NCBI RefSeq assembly: GCF_000714935.1
Contig: NZ_JMIR01000038.1
Span: 1-45,245 of the forward strand
Direction of reading: 5' to 3'
From: Tumebacillus flagellatus
GTDB lineage: Bacteria > Bacillota > Bacilli > Tumebacillales > Tumebacillaceae
Length of the DNA: 45,245 bases
Shown here: positions 24,564 to 33,864 of the stretch, one piece after another
Numbering within the stretch: position 1 is the first letter of the stretch
How the letters are laid out: the number at the start of each line of letters is the position of its first letter
Program-made: the position numbers and the translations under genes
Notes under the pieces: generated by a model
Databases searched by the model: none
What the model was told of the DNA's origin: nothing
What the model saw: only the letters and a program-made list of their open reading frames with translations

Positions 24564-24869
24564 CTACTCACCTTTGGCGATGATCTTTTGCATCAAGGGC
24601 ACATAGGTGCGCCAGGTACACTCATCGCGTCCCGTAAAGCCCGCTTGGATCGACTTCAAACTGTCCATTCCCCACATCGAAGTCCAAACGTCGGTCGCAA
24701 TGTCTGCAGAGTCCCCGGCAAAGTCATACGCATGTTGCACTGGCTGTCGGACGATCGCCGGAAAGTTCCGCGTCTCCCTGCGCGGTCAAGCGGAACCAAA
24801 CCTGCCAGCTCCACCACGGCGCACTGACCCGTGCAACAGCCGCAGGCTGTTTCGAAGGTTTCTCCTCAT
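24564..24869 (-). pseudogene. Small unknown gene with frameshift(s)
   Basis: Between the kinase and the cyclase, an ATG (24869) with GGAGG upstream opens a short frame. Protein-like sequence instead continues in a second frame (KPSKQPAAVARVSAPWWSWQ, then VWFRLTAQGDAELSGDRP) and then a third (YDFAGDSADIATDVWTSMWG, MDSLKSIQAGFTGRDECTW, ending QKIIAKGE at 24564). Joined, it would be about 100 residues. I know no family for it. Either a decayed gene or base-calling errors; the tight operon setting and good downstream frame favour a recently intact gene. Confidence 0.5.
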
Positions 24870-27755
24870 CTAGCGGCCGTCCTCCTGCTCCGGGATCATG
24901 ATAACACCGCTTTTTTCCCGCAGCAAGAGCGTTTGCAGGATCACGTTGGAGAGCTTGCTCGGCTGGTAGGGCTTGGTCAAATAATCGGTCGCGCCCTTCG
25001 CGAGCCCGAGTTCCCTCTCATCGAGCGCGGAGGCGATGAAGATCGGGATGTTCGCCGTCGCGTCCCCTGCTTTCAGCCGGTCGATCACGTCCCAGCCGGA
25101 GATCGAGTCTTTGAGCATGATGTCGAGCACCACGGCGTCCGGCAGGTGTTCGCCGATCTGGCGCACCGCTTCTTCGCCGTCGCGCAGGTGCGTAACGGAA
25201 AACCCGTTGTCCCGCAGCTCTTCTTGCAAGAGGAGCGCCAAGGAATCGTCGTCCTCGACGATAAACAGGCGCGGCTGTTGCGACGACGCCGCCGCTTCCA
25301 ACTTGGCGGGCGCGGCTTCTTCCGCCGCTTCGCGCGGGAGGTACATCGAGAACGTCGAGCCGACGCCCAATTCCGATTGCACTTTGATTTCGCCCTCATG
25401 CGCTTTGACGATCTCCTTGCAGATCGCAAGCCCCAAGCCCGTGCCGCCGATCTTGCGGCGGTCGGAGTTGTCGATGCGGTAAAACTTCGAGAACAGCTTG
25501 CTGAGCGCGTCCTTCGGAATGCCCAAGCCTTGGTCGGTGATGTCCACGACCAGCGCTTTCGGCTCCGTACGCAACGCCACGGTGACAACGCCGCCCTCCG
25601 GCGAGTATTTGACCGCGTTGCCGATCAAGTTCATCAACACTTGCTTGAGCTTGTCCGCATCGCCGCGCACCCGCGTCGACAACGCACGGACTTCCACGTT
25701 CAACTCGTGCTTCGGCGACGAGACCGCGAACGTTTCCACCACCTCCTGCACCAGCGGCAACAGGTCGAGGTCGCCCATCTCGTACGATTGGCGGCCCGCC
25801 TCCATGCGCTGAATGTCGAGGAAGTCGTTGATCAACTGGGTGAGGCGCTTCGCTTCTTTGTGAATCGTCGTCAGGTACTTCTGCTGACGTTCCGGCTTCA
25901 ACTCTTTGGTGAGCATCAGTTCGGTGAAGCCGAGCACGGACGAGAGCGGCGTGCGCAGCTCGTGCGAGACGGTGGAGACGAACTCCGACTTCATCTGGTC
26001 GACTTCGTATTCGCGGGTGATGTCGCGGTGCACGAGCATCGTGGCGGCAATTTGCCCCTCGGCGTCACGAATCTTCTCGAAGTAGACTTGGATGACGCGG
26101 GTGCTGTCCCGGTGTTGCAGTTGGTAGATCAGTCGCGTTTCTTCATCAAGAGTGCCGTCGAGCGCTTCCTTGACGAACTGGCAGAGCTCGTCGGAGTTGT
26201 CGACCAATTGCTCAAACAGATCGTAGAGGCGGTGCGTCACTTCGCGGTTCTCGCGCTCCAGAATGCACTCGCCGATCCACGACGTCCACGTCTCGTTGAC
26301 TTGCACGAGGTTGCCTTGTTCGTCAAACAGCTGGATGCCTTCGCGAATCGAGTCGATGATCTCTTGGTTCAATTGGCGTTCGCGCTCCGACGATTCGTAC
26401 GTGTGAAGCTTCTCAATCGAGAGCGCAATCTGGTTGGCCAGCGCTTGCGATTGCTCCATGTCCGCGTCCGAGAAGTTGCGGCCCATGCGGGTGAGCACGA
26501 CGACGGCGATCATCTTGCCCTTGGAATCGTGAATCGGCAAGTAGAGGTCGGCGAGTTCAAAACGCTCGTCGTGGTAGCCCTTCTCCGGCGGGAGCGCTTC
26601 CCGGGTGACGACGAACGCGCGTCCCTCTTCCTCCAAACGGGTGAACATGCCTTCGTGTCCCGGCTTGAGGAAGCGCTGCATCTGCTCGCCGGAGATCCCG
26701 ACGGACGCGTGCGGGAAGCCTTTTTCGAAGAGGACGATCGCGCCTTTGTCCGCGTGCTGAATCACTTGCACGTTGTGGATGATGCTTCGAAGCAGGGTGT
26801 CGCGGTCGAGCGTGTTGACGAGCGCGGCGCTCAGCGAGTTTTGCGCTTGCAAGATCGCTTCTTTTTGCTGCATCTTGATCAGCGTCGTGTTCAGTTCGTC
26901 TTGGGAGTAGAGCAGTTCTTCCTGTTGCGCCAACACTTCTTCGTTCTGCTCGATCAAGTCTTGCTCCGTCTCTTGGATGCGCTTGATCATGCTCTGAAGC
27001 GACCGGGTCAAAAAACCGATCTCGTCCGAGCGGTCACCGTAGGGCAATTGCAACAGGTTGCCGTCCTCATGGTGTTGCGAGGAAATCGCCAGTCTGTGCA
27101 GCGGAGTGCCGATGTCCTTCGCGAGGCGAATCGCCAGCCAGCCGACGACGACCGCGATCAAAACCAAGTAAAGCCCGGTGAGCAGCGCCATCGTGTCGAG
27201 GCTGCGGGAGGAGCGCGATTGCAAATCGAGCATGTGCTGATGTTGCAGCGCCACGTAGTCGATATTGTGTTGACGCAGTTCGTCGAGAAGCTGCGTGTAG
27301 TTGTTGTCCTTGGAGAGCTTCCACAGCTCGTCGCGGTTCTCCGACGCTTGGAACTGCTTCATCGTCGTCGGAACGACTTCGTGGAAGAACTTGTCGTAGC
27401 CGTTCTGCACGGTGGTGAGGTACGCGGCGTCTTCCGCCGTCAACTCCAGCTTCCGGAAGTCGGCCATCGCGCTCTCCCAGTCCTTCTGCTTGGCGGTAAG
27501 TTTGTCTTGGAACGTCGGCACGCCGACCGCCAAGTACCCGCGCAGTTCGGCAATCGACCCGATGGTGTCTTGCTGAATGCGGTCGGAGAGGCGCGATTTC
27601 TGGTCGACGAGTTGGACTTGAGCATCGTGACGGGATTGCAAGATGTGTTCGACGATATACATCGTCCCGCCGCCGGCCGTGATCAACACGATCAACACGA
27701 TCATGTACGCGGTGAGGCGGCGGGCGATCCCTTGCCGGATCGGAGTCTGGATCAT
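24870..27755 (-). CDS. Hybrid sensor histidine kinase (TM-HAMP-GAF-PAS-HK-REC)
   Basis: 961 residues. Two membrane helices (about 14-37 and 188-212) flank an extracellular helical sensor of CHASE3-like size. Then HAMP, a coiled coil (IQETEQDLIEQNEEVLAQQEEL), GAF (about 305-450), PAS (about 465-590), HisKA with the H-box VSHELRTPLSSV, HATPase_c with NLIGNAVKYSPEGG and GQGLGIPK-like motifs (DQGLGIPKDAL, GGTGLGLAICKEIV), and a C-terminal receiver (LFIVEDDDS, VVLDIMLKD, TKPYQP). The full set suggests a working kinase feeding the operon's receiver and Hpt proteins. It overlaps the upstream receiver gene by 4 bases. Confidence 0.92.
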   Translation of the reverse strand: MIQTPIRQGIARRLTAYMIVLIVLITAGGGTMYIVEHILQSRHDAQVQLVDQKSRLSDRIQQDTIGSIAELRGYLAVGVPTFQDKLTAKQKDWESAMADFRKLELTAEDAAYLTTVQNGYDKFFHEVVPTTMKQFQASENRDELWKLSKDNNYTQLLDELRQHNIDYVALQHQHMLDLQSRSSRSLDTMALLTGLYLVLIAVVVGWLAIRLAKDIGTPLHRLAISSQHHEDGNLLQLPYGDRSDEIGFLTRSLQSMIKRIQETEQDLIEQNEEVLAQQEELLYSQDELNTTLIKMQQKEAILQAQNSLSAALVNTLDRDTLLRSIIHNVQVIQHADKGAIVLFEKGFPHASVGISGEQMQRFLKPGHEGMFTRLEEEGRAFVVTREALPPEKGYHDERFELADLYLPIHDSKGKMIAVVVLTRMGRNFSDADMEQSQALANQIALSIEKLHTYESSERERQLNQEIIDSIREGIQLFDEQGNLVQVNETWTSWIGECILERENREVTHRLYDLFEQLVDNSDELCQFVKEALDGTLDEETRLIYQLQHRDSTRVIQVYFEKIRDAEGQIAATMLVHRDITREYEVDQMKSEFVSTVSHELRTPLSSVLGFTELMLTKELKPERQQKYLTTIHKEAKRLTQLINDFLDIQRMEAGRQSYEMGDLDLLPLVQEVVETFAVSSPKHELNVEVRALSTRVRGDADKLKQVLMNLIGNAVKYSPEGGVVTVALRTEPKALVVDITDQGLGIPKDALSKLFSKFYRIDNSDRRKIGGTGLGLAICKEIVKAHEGEIKVQSELGVGSTFSMYLPREAAEEAAPAKLEAAASSQQPRLFIVEDDDSLALLLQEELRDNGFSVTHLRDGEEAVRQIGEHLPDAVVLDIMLKDSISGWDVIDRLKAGDATANIPIFIASALDERELGLAKGATDYLTKPYQPSKLSNVILQTLLLREKSGVIMIPEQEDGR

Positions 27756-28120
27756 CCGAGGATTTCCTCAACCAAATTGACCAATTCCATCGGCGAAAAC
27801 GGCTTGGCGAGGAAGTAGTCGACGCCGGTTTTGCGGGCGAGGTCTTGGTCGGACTTCTGACTTTTTGCCGTCAACATCATGATCTTGAACTCCGACTTGG
27901 ACCCGTTCAGCGCGCGGGTTTTCTCCACGACTTCAAGGCCGGTCATGCCGGGCATCATGTAGTCGAGCAGCACCAAGTCATATTCGTTTGCGAGAATTTT
28001 TTCAAAGGCTTCGATGCCGTCCACCGCTTCGTCGATTTCGTACCCGCAGTCTTCCAGCGAATCGACCACCAACATTCTCAACACGTCTTCGTCTTCTGCC
28101 AAAAGCAATCTAGGTGCCAT
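27752..28120 (-). CDS. Stand-alone receiver-domain response regulator
   Basis: 122 residues, a single REC domain (LLLAEDEDV, LVLLDYMMPGM with the acceptor Asp, MLTAKS, AKPFSP). The start at 28120 is chosen because MAPRLLLAEDE is where the fold begins; upstream codons overlap the glycosyltransferase region. No output domain, so a CheY/Spo0F-like phosphate carrier. Overlaps the kinase by 4 bases. Confidence 0.92.
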   Translation of the reverse strand: MAPRLLLAEDEDVLRMLVVDSLEDCGYEIDEAVDGIEAFEKILANEYDLVLLDYMMPGMTGLEVVEKTRALNGSKSEFKIMMLTAKSQKSDQDLARKTGVDYFLAKPFSPMELVNLVEEILG

Positions 28121-28143
28121 CTTCACAACCCCCAGTGAAAAAA

Positions 28144-29565
28144 TTAATTCGAAACGCCCTTGCGCTTCATGTCCCCCCATCCCTGCTGTTTGCGCAGGAA
28201 TTGCCATGTTCCTTCCAACCGCCAATACGTGTTCAGCGGACGATACCAAAACGTCTCGGTCAACGCGTAGAGGCAGAGTTTCGTCAAATCGGAGACCCGC
28301 GGGTATTTGCGCAGGCTCCATTCCTCCAAGAGGACAGCCCCGGCGGAGAGCAGGGACCCGTTTAAAATCGACAACAGCAACAGCGAGGCGGCAAACGGCA
28401 AGAACATCCGGCCGGTCGCCAAGCCGATCACGATCGCGAGGTAGCCGAACGCTTCGATCAGCGGCCCCATCATTTCCACAAAGAAAAAGTACGGGAACGA
28501 GATCAAGCCGACCAGCCCGTAACGCGGGTTGAAGAACATCCGCTTGTGCAAGCGCAAGGAATCCATCAAGCCGCGTTGCCAGCGCGAGCGCTGTTTGCGC
28601 AGAATCGACGCGTCCTCCGGCGCCTCCGTCCAGCAGACGGGGTCGGGCACGTAGATGATCGTGCGCTTCTGCATCTTGTTCTCGCGGGTGAAGCGGTGCA
28701 GGCGGACGATCAACTCCATGTCCTCGCCCACCGTGTCGTGCCGATAGCCGCCCGCGCGGACGACGATGTCCTTGTTGAACACCCCGAACGCGCCGGAGAC
28801 GATCAGCAGCATGTTGTGCCGGGAGAATCCGATGCGCCCCATCAAGAACGCGCGCATGTATTCGATCACTTGCATGACCGCGTACTTGTTGTCCGGCAAG
28901 TTGATCTCCAGCACTTCGCCGCGCTCGATCCGGCAGCCGTTGGCGATCCGCACAGATCCTCCTGAGCAGATCACGTCGCCGTCCGAATCGATGATCGGCT
29001 TCATCACTTTCAAAAACGCATCCCGCTCCAGCACCGAATCGGCGTCCAGCGAGCAGAAGTACGGGTATTGCGAAACGTTGATCCCGGCGTTGAGCGCGTC
29101 CGCTTTGCCGCCGTTTTCCTTATCGAGCAAGATCAAGTCCGGGTAGACCTCGGAGATGTACACCTCGCGGACGCGCTGGGTCTCCAAGCTTTTGCGGACG
29201 GCTTTTTGGACTTTCTTCATCGAGAACGCTTCGAGCATCGTTTCCAGCGTCCGGTCTTTGGAGCCGTCGTTGACGACGATGATCTCAAAGTTCGGGTAGT
29301 TGGTGGCGAGCAAGGAACGCACGCTTGCCACGATGCCCGCTTCTTCGTTGTACGCCGGGACGAGGATCGAAACCGGCGGCGTAAACGAGGACTCCAGCAA
29401 TTCGGAGTACGGGCTTTTGTCCTCCAAGCCGAAGAGCTTGCGCAGTTGCAGCGCCGAGACGAGGAACAGCAAGAAGTAAAACCCGGAGACGAACAGCACA
29501 TAGAAAAAAATAAAATAGTTCACACCTGTAAACACATCGCGCAACGCCTGCATCACGAGGCTCAT
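28144..29565 (-). CDS. Processive glycosyltransferase family 2, membrane protein
   Basis: 473 residues. An N-terminal helix (NYFIFFYVLFVSGFYFLLFLV), GT2 catalytic domain with PAYNEE, VVNDGSKDRT, SLDADSVLERD, EDMELIVRLHR and QRSRWQRG, then several C-terminal helices. The D,D,D,QxxRW set is that of processive synthases (hyaluronan, cellulose, PNAG type). It likely polymerises and exports a surface polysaccharide. GGAGGCGAAACAGCT precedes the ATG, which overlaps the HEAT-repeat stop by 4 bases. The c-di-GMP genes around it suggest second-messenger control. Confidence 0.9.
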   Translation of the reverse strand: MSLVMQALRDVFTGVNYFIFFYVLFVSGFYFLLFLVSALQLRKLFGLEDKSPYSELLESSFTPPVSILVPAYNEEAGIVASVRSLLATNYPNFEIIVVNDGSKDRTLETMLEAFSMKKVQKAVRKSLETQRVREVYISEVYPDLILLDKENGGKADALNAGINVSQYPYFCSLDADSVLERDAFLKVMKPIIDSDGDVICSGGSVRIANGCRIERGEVLEINLPDNKYAVMQVIEYMRAFLMGRIGFSRHNMLLIVSGAFGVFNKDIVVRAGGYRHDTVGEDMELIVRLHRFTRENKMQKRTIIYVPDPVCWTEAPEDASILRKQRSRWQRGLMDSLRLHKRMFFNPRYGLVGLISFPYFFFVEMMGPLIEAFGYLAIVIGLATGRMFLPFAASLLLLSILNGSLLSAGAVLLEEWSLRKYPRVSDLTKLCLYALTETFWYRPLNTYWRLEGTWQFLRKQQGWGDMKRKGVSN

Positions 29566-30608
29566 AGCTGTTTCGCCTCCAGCCATTCCCGCGCCATGTC
29601 GCGGGCGTATCGGTCTTCGTCGCTCTCGGCGATGCGCCGGAGGATTTCTTGTCCGCGCGGGTAGCGGAGCAGGGATTGCGCCGACTCTTTGCGCACCCAC
29701 CAAGAGGAGTCGCGGAGCATTTTGGTCAGGACGTCCACGAATTCATCCTTGGCGACGGCGCCCATCGCGCGCGCCGCCATCAGACGCTCTTGCCACGATT
29801 CCGCTTCCGACTTGTCGACGAGCGAGGAGCCGCGCTGGACGTACCCGAACTTCGTAATCGCTTTCAGGGCGCGGATGCGCTCTTCCCGTTCGCGGGAGTA
29901 CGTCAGTTCCTCGATCGCTTTCACGTAGCGGTAGTCGCCCTTGTTCCCGATGATGTCGATCACGCAGTAGCGAAGCGCCCTAGGCAGGGTGTAAAGCTGG
30001 TTGAACAACCGGTCGAACAAGCTCTCATTCATCTTCAGCAGCAACTCGCGGTACACGAAGTCCGGCAGCGGCTCAAGCGCGGAGTCGGTGAGGAAGGTCA
30101 GCAGAGCGTCGTCTTGCAAACTCGCGAGAATCGCGTACAGTTGGCAGCGCTCGACTTGGTTGAGTTTGCGGTTTTTCTCCAAGCGGGCGACCACGTCGTC
30201 GCGCAAGCTCTCCATGCGAAATTCCTCGATGGCATAGAGCGCGTTCAAGCGCACGGCGTAGTTGCGCGCCCGCATGTCTTTGCGAAACGGCTCCGTGAAC
30301 ACCTGCTCGGCGAGCTGTCGAAGCCGCTCTCCGGCTTCCACGCTGCTCAACACTTGGCTGTATTCCAAGAGCAGATCCTTCAACGCGACGACGTCGGCAC
30401 TGCGCAGGTGCTGAAGCGAACGTGTCTCGACGCCCTCGACCAAGTGCTTCTGCAACAGCAGCTGCAACCGTTCGCGCCGCGCTTTGAGATTGGAGTTCCA
30501 CCGCACGTCAAACGACTTCTGCGCGACGAGGTAGAGATACAGCACGAGCAACAGTCCGATCACGCCGACGTTCGCCCACAACACCCAGAGCAGGCCCGTG
30601 GAGATCAT
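29562..30608 (-). CDS. HEAT-repeat protein with N-terminal membrane anchor
   Basis: 348 residues. One N-terminal helix (LLWVLWANVGVIGLLLVLYLYLVA), then a helical-repeat domain with HEAT-type units (YAVRLNALYAIEEFRMESLRDDVVARL; ERIRALKAITKFGYV; WVRKESAQSLLRYPRGQEILRRIAE). Probably a scaffold at the inner membrane face beside the glycosyltransferase. Coupled by 4-base overlaps on both sides. Confidence 0.87.
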   Translation of the reverse strand: MISTGLLWVLWANVGVIGLLLVLYLYLVAQKSFDVRWNSNLKARRERLQLLLQKHLVEGVETRSLQHLRSADVVALKDLLLEYSQVLSSVEAGERLRQLAEQVFTEPFRKDMRARNYAVRLNALYAIEEFRMESLRDDVVARLEKNRKLNQVERCQLYAILASLQDDALLTFLTDSALEPLPDFVYRELLLKMNESLFDRLFNQLYTLPRALRYCVIDIIGNKGDYRYVKAIEELTYSREREERIRALKAITKFGYVQRGSSLVDKSEAESWQERLMAARAMGAVAKDEFVDVLTKMLRDSSWWVRKESAQSLLRYPRGQEILRRIAESDEDRYARDMAREWLEAKQL

Positions 30609-32128
30609 CGCTCCAACCTCTTGAACAGCCGTTTCACGCGGGCTTCCAATTCGCGGATGCCAAACGGCTTGGTGATGTAGTCGTCCACGCCGAGTTCGAG
30701 ACCGCGCACGATGTCTTTTTCACTTTTGCGGCCGGTCAGCATCAAGATGCTGTACTTGTCGGCGTCGTACTGCGTGCGGACTTTGTAGACCACTTCAAAG
30801 CCGTCCATGCGCGGCAACATCCCGTCGATGATCAGCAGATACTGACCGTCCTGCTTGTGCCACGCGTCTTCAAAAAAGCTCTCTCCCTCGCGGTAGCTCA
30901 TGATCCTCACTCCCGGCAGCAGCTTGAACTGCTCTTCCAAGAGCGAGCGCACGATCTCGTCGTCGTCGATGATCGCGAGGTACTGCGGTTTCGCCGCTTC
31001 CAACGCCGCCGCCGTTTCCGCATGCGCGGCAAACACGTTCCCGTCCCGCAAGCGGCGCAGCGCCAACGCGATCTCCTCGCCCGGCAACGCCTGCATCACG
31101 CGGATGTTGATCGTCAGCCACGGAAGCGAGCGGCAGGCGTGCTGCAAGTCGCCCTCCACGCGCTTGGGATCATCGGACGGCAAGACGAGGTAGTACTCGT
31201 CCTCCACGCCGTGATAGACGCCCGCGGTCGGAAAGCGCTCGCGCAGCATCCCGCCGAGCTTCTCCATCGCTTCGTCGCCCGCGGCGTATCCGCGCTGTTC
31301 GTTGATCTCGCGCAGCCGCTCGATGTCGAGATACGCGAGCACGGCGCGCTCGCCGAGCCAGCTTCTCATCTGGTGCCATTGCTGGTGCAGAATTTGAATC
31401 GAGAGCGAAGATTCGCGCACCATCTGGCGCGCAAGATCGCGGCGGCGCACCAGACGCTTGCAGGCGGCCGTCCACGACACCCGGGTCAGCGGGCGTTCGA
31501 ACACCGCATCCCAGCGCTCAAGGGCGTCGTCGGGCACCTGTTCGCCGATCAGCACACGGCCGATGCCGTGCTCCTCGACTTTTTGCAACAAGTACTGCCC
31601 CTCCGGCGTGCGCTCCAAATTCAGTTTGTCATCGACAATCAGCAGATCCGGTTTGTATCGAAAAAAGGAACGGGTCGCGCGCGACGGGGAATCCATCGCG
31701 ATGACCGACCACCCAAGCCCTTCGAGTTCCGCTTTCACTTCGGTCACGACGGCTGCTTGATCGGTGACGAGCAGCACGAACACGTTCTCCGACACCGGCT
31801 CCCCATGGCCCGCGTCGGTGGTGTAATCACCCTCTGCTGCCACTTGCAAGAGCGGATTCAAAAACAAAAACAGCGTGTCGCGGGTCCACGTCTTGGGCTC
31901 GCGGCCTTCTGTTTGGCTCTGATGCAAGTCATCGAGCAACAACTCCGCTTGCATCGACCACAGCGGCAGTCCGATGGAAGCCCCCGATCCCTTGATCCGA
32001 TGCAAAAATTGATAGAGGTCTTCGCCCGAGATCACATCCGCCTGCCGCCAGAGCTCCAATTGCTTGGCGCACTGCTCCTTGAATAATTGCTGGTACTTGC
32101 TCAACTTCGTTGCGGCTTGTTCCCCCAT
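30605..32128 (-). CDS. Multi-domain signalling protein: Hpt, receiver-like, degenerate GGDEF, REC
   Basis: 507 residues. An N-terminal Hpt (FLHRIKGSGASIGL, His near 44); a receiver-like region (about 115-225) with LLIVDDKLN; a GGDEF-like domain (LAYLDIERLREINEQRGYAAGDEAM) whose signature is changed to HGVEDEYY, so it should not make c-di-GMP but could bind it or GTP; and a C-terminal intact REC (LAIIDDDEIV, LLIIDGMLPRMDG, TKPFG). First gene of the operon; the intact cyclase is the last. GGGGTAACGAATCG precedes the ATG. Confidence 0.85.
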   Translation of the reverse strand: MGEQAATKLSKYQQLFKEQCAKQLELWRQADVISGEDLYQFLHRIKGSGASIGLPLWSMQAELLLDDLHQSQTEGREPKTWTRDTLFLFLNPLLQVAAEGDYTTDAGHGEPVSENVFVLLVTDQAAVVTEVKAELEGLGWSVIAMDSPSRATRSFFRYKPDLLIVDDKLNLERTPEGQYLLQKVEEHGIGRVLIGEQVPDDALERWDAVFERPLTRVSWTAACKRLVRRRDLARQMVRESSLSIQILHQQWHQMRSWLGERAVLAYLDIERLREINEQRGYAAGDEAMEKLGGMLRERFPTAGVYHGVEDEYYLVLPSDDPKRVEGDLQHACRSLPWLTINIRVMQALPGEEIALALRRLRDGNVFAAHAETAAALEAAKPQYLAIIDDDEIVRSLLEEQFKLLPGVRIMSYREGESFFEDAWHKQDGQYLLIIDGMLPRMDGFEVVYKVRTQYDADKYSILMLTGRKSEKDIVRGLELGVDDYITKPFGIRELEARVKRLFKRLER

Positions 32129-32261
32129 CGATTCGTTACCCCGTAGCAGTAATTTTTTATGACGTATTACGAGTGTTCCGTTGTTTTTTATTTTACCATC
32201 TCAAGGACTTTACTCCTATAAAAATTTGTGCAAAATCGACAAATTTTGACTCTTGCGCATG

Positions 32262-32294
32262 AAAAAAAAAGCACCCGACACGATGCCGGGCGCT
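32262..32294 (-). terminator. Intrinsic terminator of the MFS gene
   Basis: Minus strand: AGCGCCCGG-catcgtgt-CGGGTGCT followed by nine T, 21 bases after the MFS stop. Confidence 0.8.
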
Positions 32295-32314
32295 CCGCCT
32301 GTCCTTTTCATTTT

Positions 32315-33817
32315 TTAGACTTCCGCAGCGGCCACCTGTTCCCGTGCGACTCCGGTCTTCTCTTCTGAGGCTTGGCCTACTTTTTTGAGGAAGAAGGACA
32401 GCAGCAAGCCGATGACCGAGATGCCGATAATGACCATGTAGGCGTCGTTGACCCCTTGGATGGAAGCCTCCTTGATCAGTTGCGCTTGCGGGGTGGTTTT
32501 GGCCGCGCCCGTCGCGATCATGTCTGTCAGATGCGTTTTGGTGCGATCCGACATGACGGTGACGAGCAGCGAAGTGCCGACCGCACCCGCGACCTGCCGG
32601 ATGGTGTTGCCGATCGCCGTACCGTGTGCGTTCAATCGTTGCGGCAACTGGTTCAAACCGGCCGTTTGCACCGGCATCATCAGCAGCGCCATCCCGACGC
32701 GTCGTCCGGTCGACATCAACAGCAGATACGTGTACGACGTCGAATCGGTCAAGTCGACAAAGCCGAACGTGGTGGCGATCATGATGATCATCCCGATCAC
32801 AGACAGCCATTTGGCGCCGAAGCGGTCGAACAGCTTGCCCGCCACCGGCATCATGAAGCCCATCAGCAACGCGCCCGGAAGCAGGAAGAGACCGGATTCC
32901 AGCGCGGTGTACCCGCGGATGTTCTGCAAGTACAACGGAAGCAGCATCATGTCCGCATACATCGCCATCGTCACGGCGATGTTGATGACGGTCGTCAACG
33001 AGAACATGCTGTATTTGAAAGCGCGCAGATCGAGCAGCGGTTCCTTGGAAACCAACTGTCTCCACGTGAACAGCGCGAGGGCTGCGACGCCGACCGAAAT
33101 CATCGTGAGAACTTCCGAGGAAGACCAACCGAGGCTGCCCGCGCGGCTGAAGCCGTACAGCAAAGCCCCGAAACCGATGGTGGAGAGGATGACGCTCAGA
33201 GAATCAAACTTGGTGTAAATTCGATCGGAAACATTGCGCAGATACTTCGCTCCCAGGGCGATGACGAGCACCGCCAACGGGATCATGCCGTAAAACATCG
33301 TTTCCCACTTGTAATTCTCCAGTATATACCCGGCAAGCGTCGGGCCGATCGCAGGTGCGAAGATGATCGCCAGGCCGACCAACCCCATCGCGCCGCCCCG
33401 TTTGTTCGGCGGGAAGACCGTCAAGATCACGTTCGTGAGCAGCGGCATGATGATGCCCGCCCCTGCCGCTTGGATCAAGCGCCCGGTCAACAAGACCGGA
33501 AATCCGGTGGCGACGGCAGACACGACGGTGCCCGCCAAGAAGATGATCATCGAGGTTTGAAACAGTTCGCGTGTGGTAAACCTTTGCATCAGGAACGCCG
33601 TGATCGGGATCAAGACCCCGTTCACCAGCATGTACCCGGTGGTCAACCACTGGGCCGTCGCGGCTGTGATGTTAAAGTCGACCATAAGTTCCGGAATCGC
33701 GACGCTCATGACCGTTTGGTTCAGCGTCGCGATGAACGCTCCCAAGATCATGATGAACAGGAGCGGCCCTTTTTTGATCGAGCTTGTGACTTCCTGCAAA
33801 TTGCTCAAATTCTCCAC
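32315..33817 (-). CDS. MFS drug-efflux transporter, DHA2 (EmrB/QacA) family
   Basis: 500 residues with about 14 membrane helices. Motifs include the start LGAFIATLNQTVMSVAIPEL, WLTTGYMLVNG, the motif-C region GLAIIFAPAIGPTLAGYI and LFDRFGAKW. Proton-driven multidrug export is the expected role (LmrB/MdtP-like). Start is a GTG at 33817 or a TTG three codons later; GGGTGGAG suits the latter. It lies 47 bases after a tetR gene in the same direction. Confidence 0.9.
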   Translation of the reverse strand: MENLSNLQEVTSSIKKGPLLFIMILGAFIATLNQTVMSVAIPELMVDFNITAATAQWLTTGYMLVNGVLIPITAFLMQRFTTRELFQTSMIIFLAGTVVSAVATGFPVLLTGRLIQAAGAGIIMPLLTNVILTVFPPNKRGGAMGLVGLAIIFAPAIGPTLAGYILENYKWETMFYGMIPLAVLVIALGAKYLRNVSDRIYTKFDSLSVILSTIGFGALLYGFSRAGSLGWSSSEVLTMISVGVAALALFTWRQLVSKEPLLDLRAFKYSMFSLTTVINIAVTMAMYADMMLLPLYLQNIRGYTALESGLFLLPGALLMGFMMPVAGKLFDRFGAKWLSVIGMIIMIATTFGFVDLTDSTSYTYLLLMSTGRRVGMALLMMPVQTAGLNQLPQRLNAHGTAIGNTIRQVAGAVGTSLLVTVMSDRTKTHLTDMIATGAAKTTPQAQLIKEASIQGVNDAYMVIIGISVIGLLLSFFLKKVGQASEEKTGVAREQVAAAEV

Positions 33818-33864
33818 CCTTTCGTACCCGTTTCTTTTTGTGTGTGATTCCTAAGAAAAACGCC

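Noticed and set aside
24831-27818. A 995-residue open frame on the plus strand opposite the hybrid kinase
   Set aside because: The opposite strand has a full, motif-rich kinase. The plus-strand reading is rich in R, H, D, Q and V without domains, the typical mirror of a high-GC gene.
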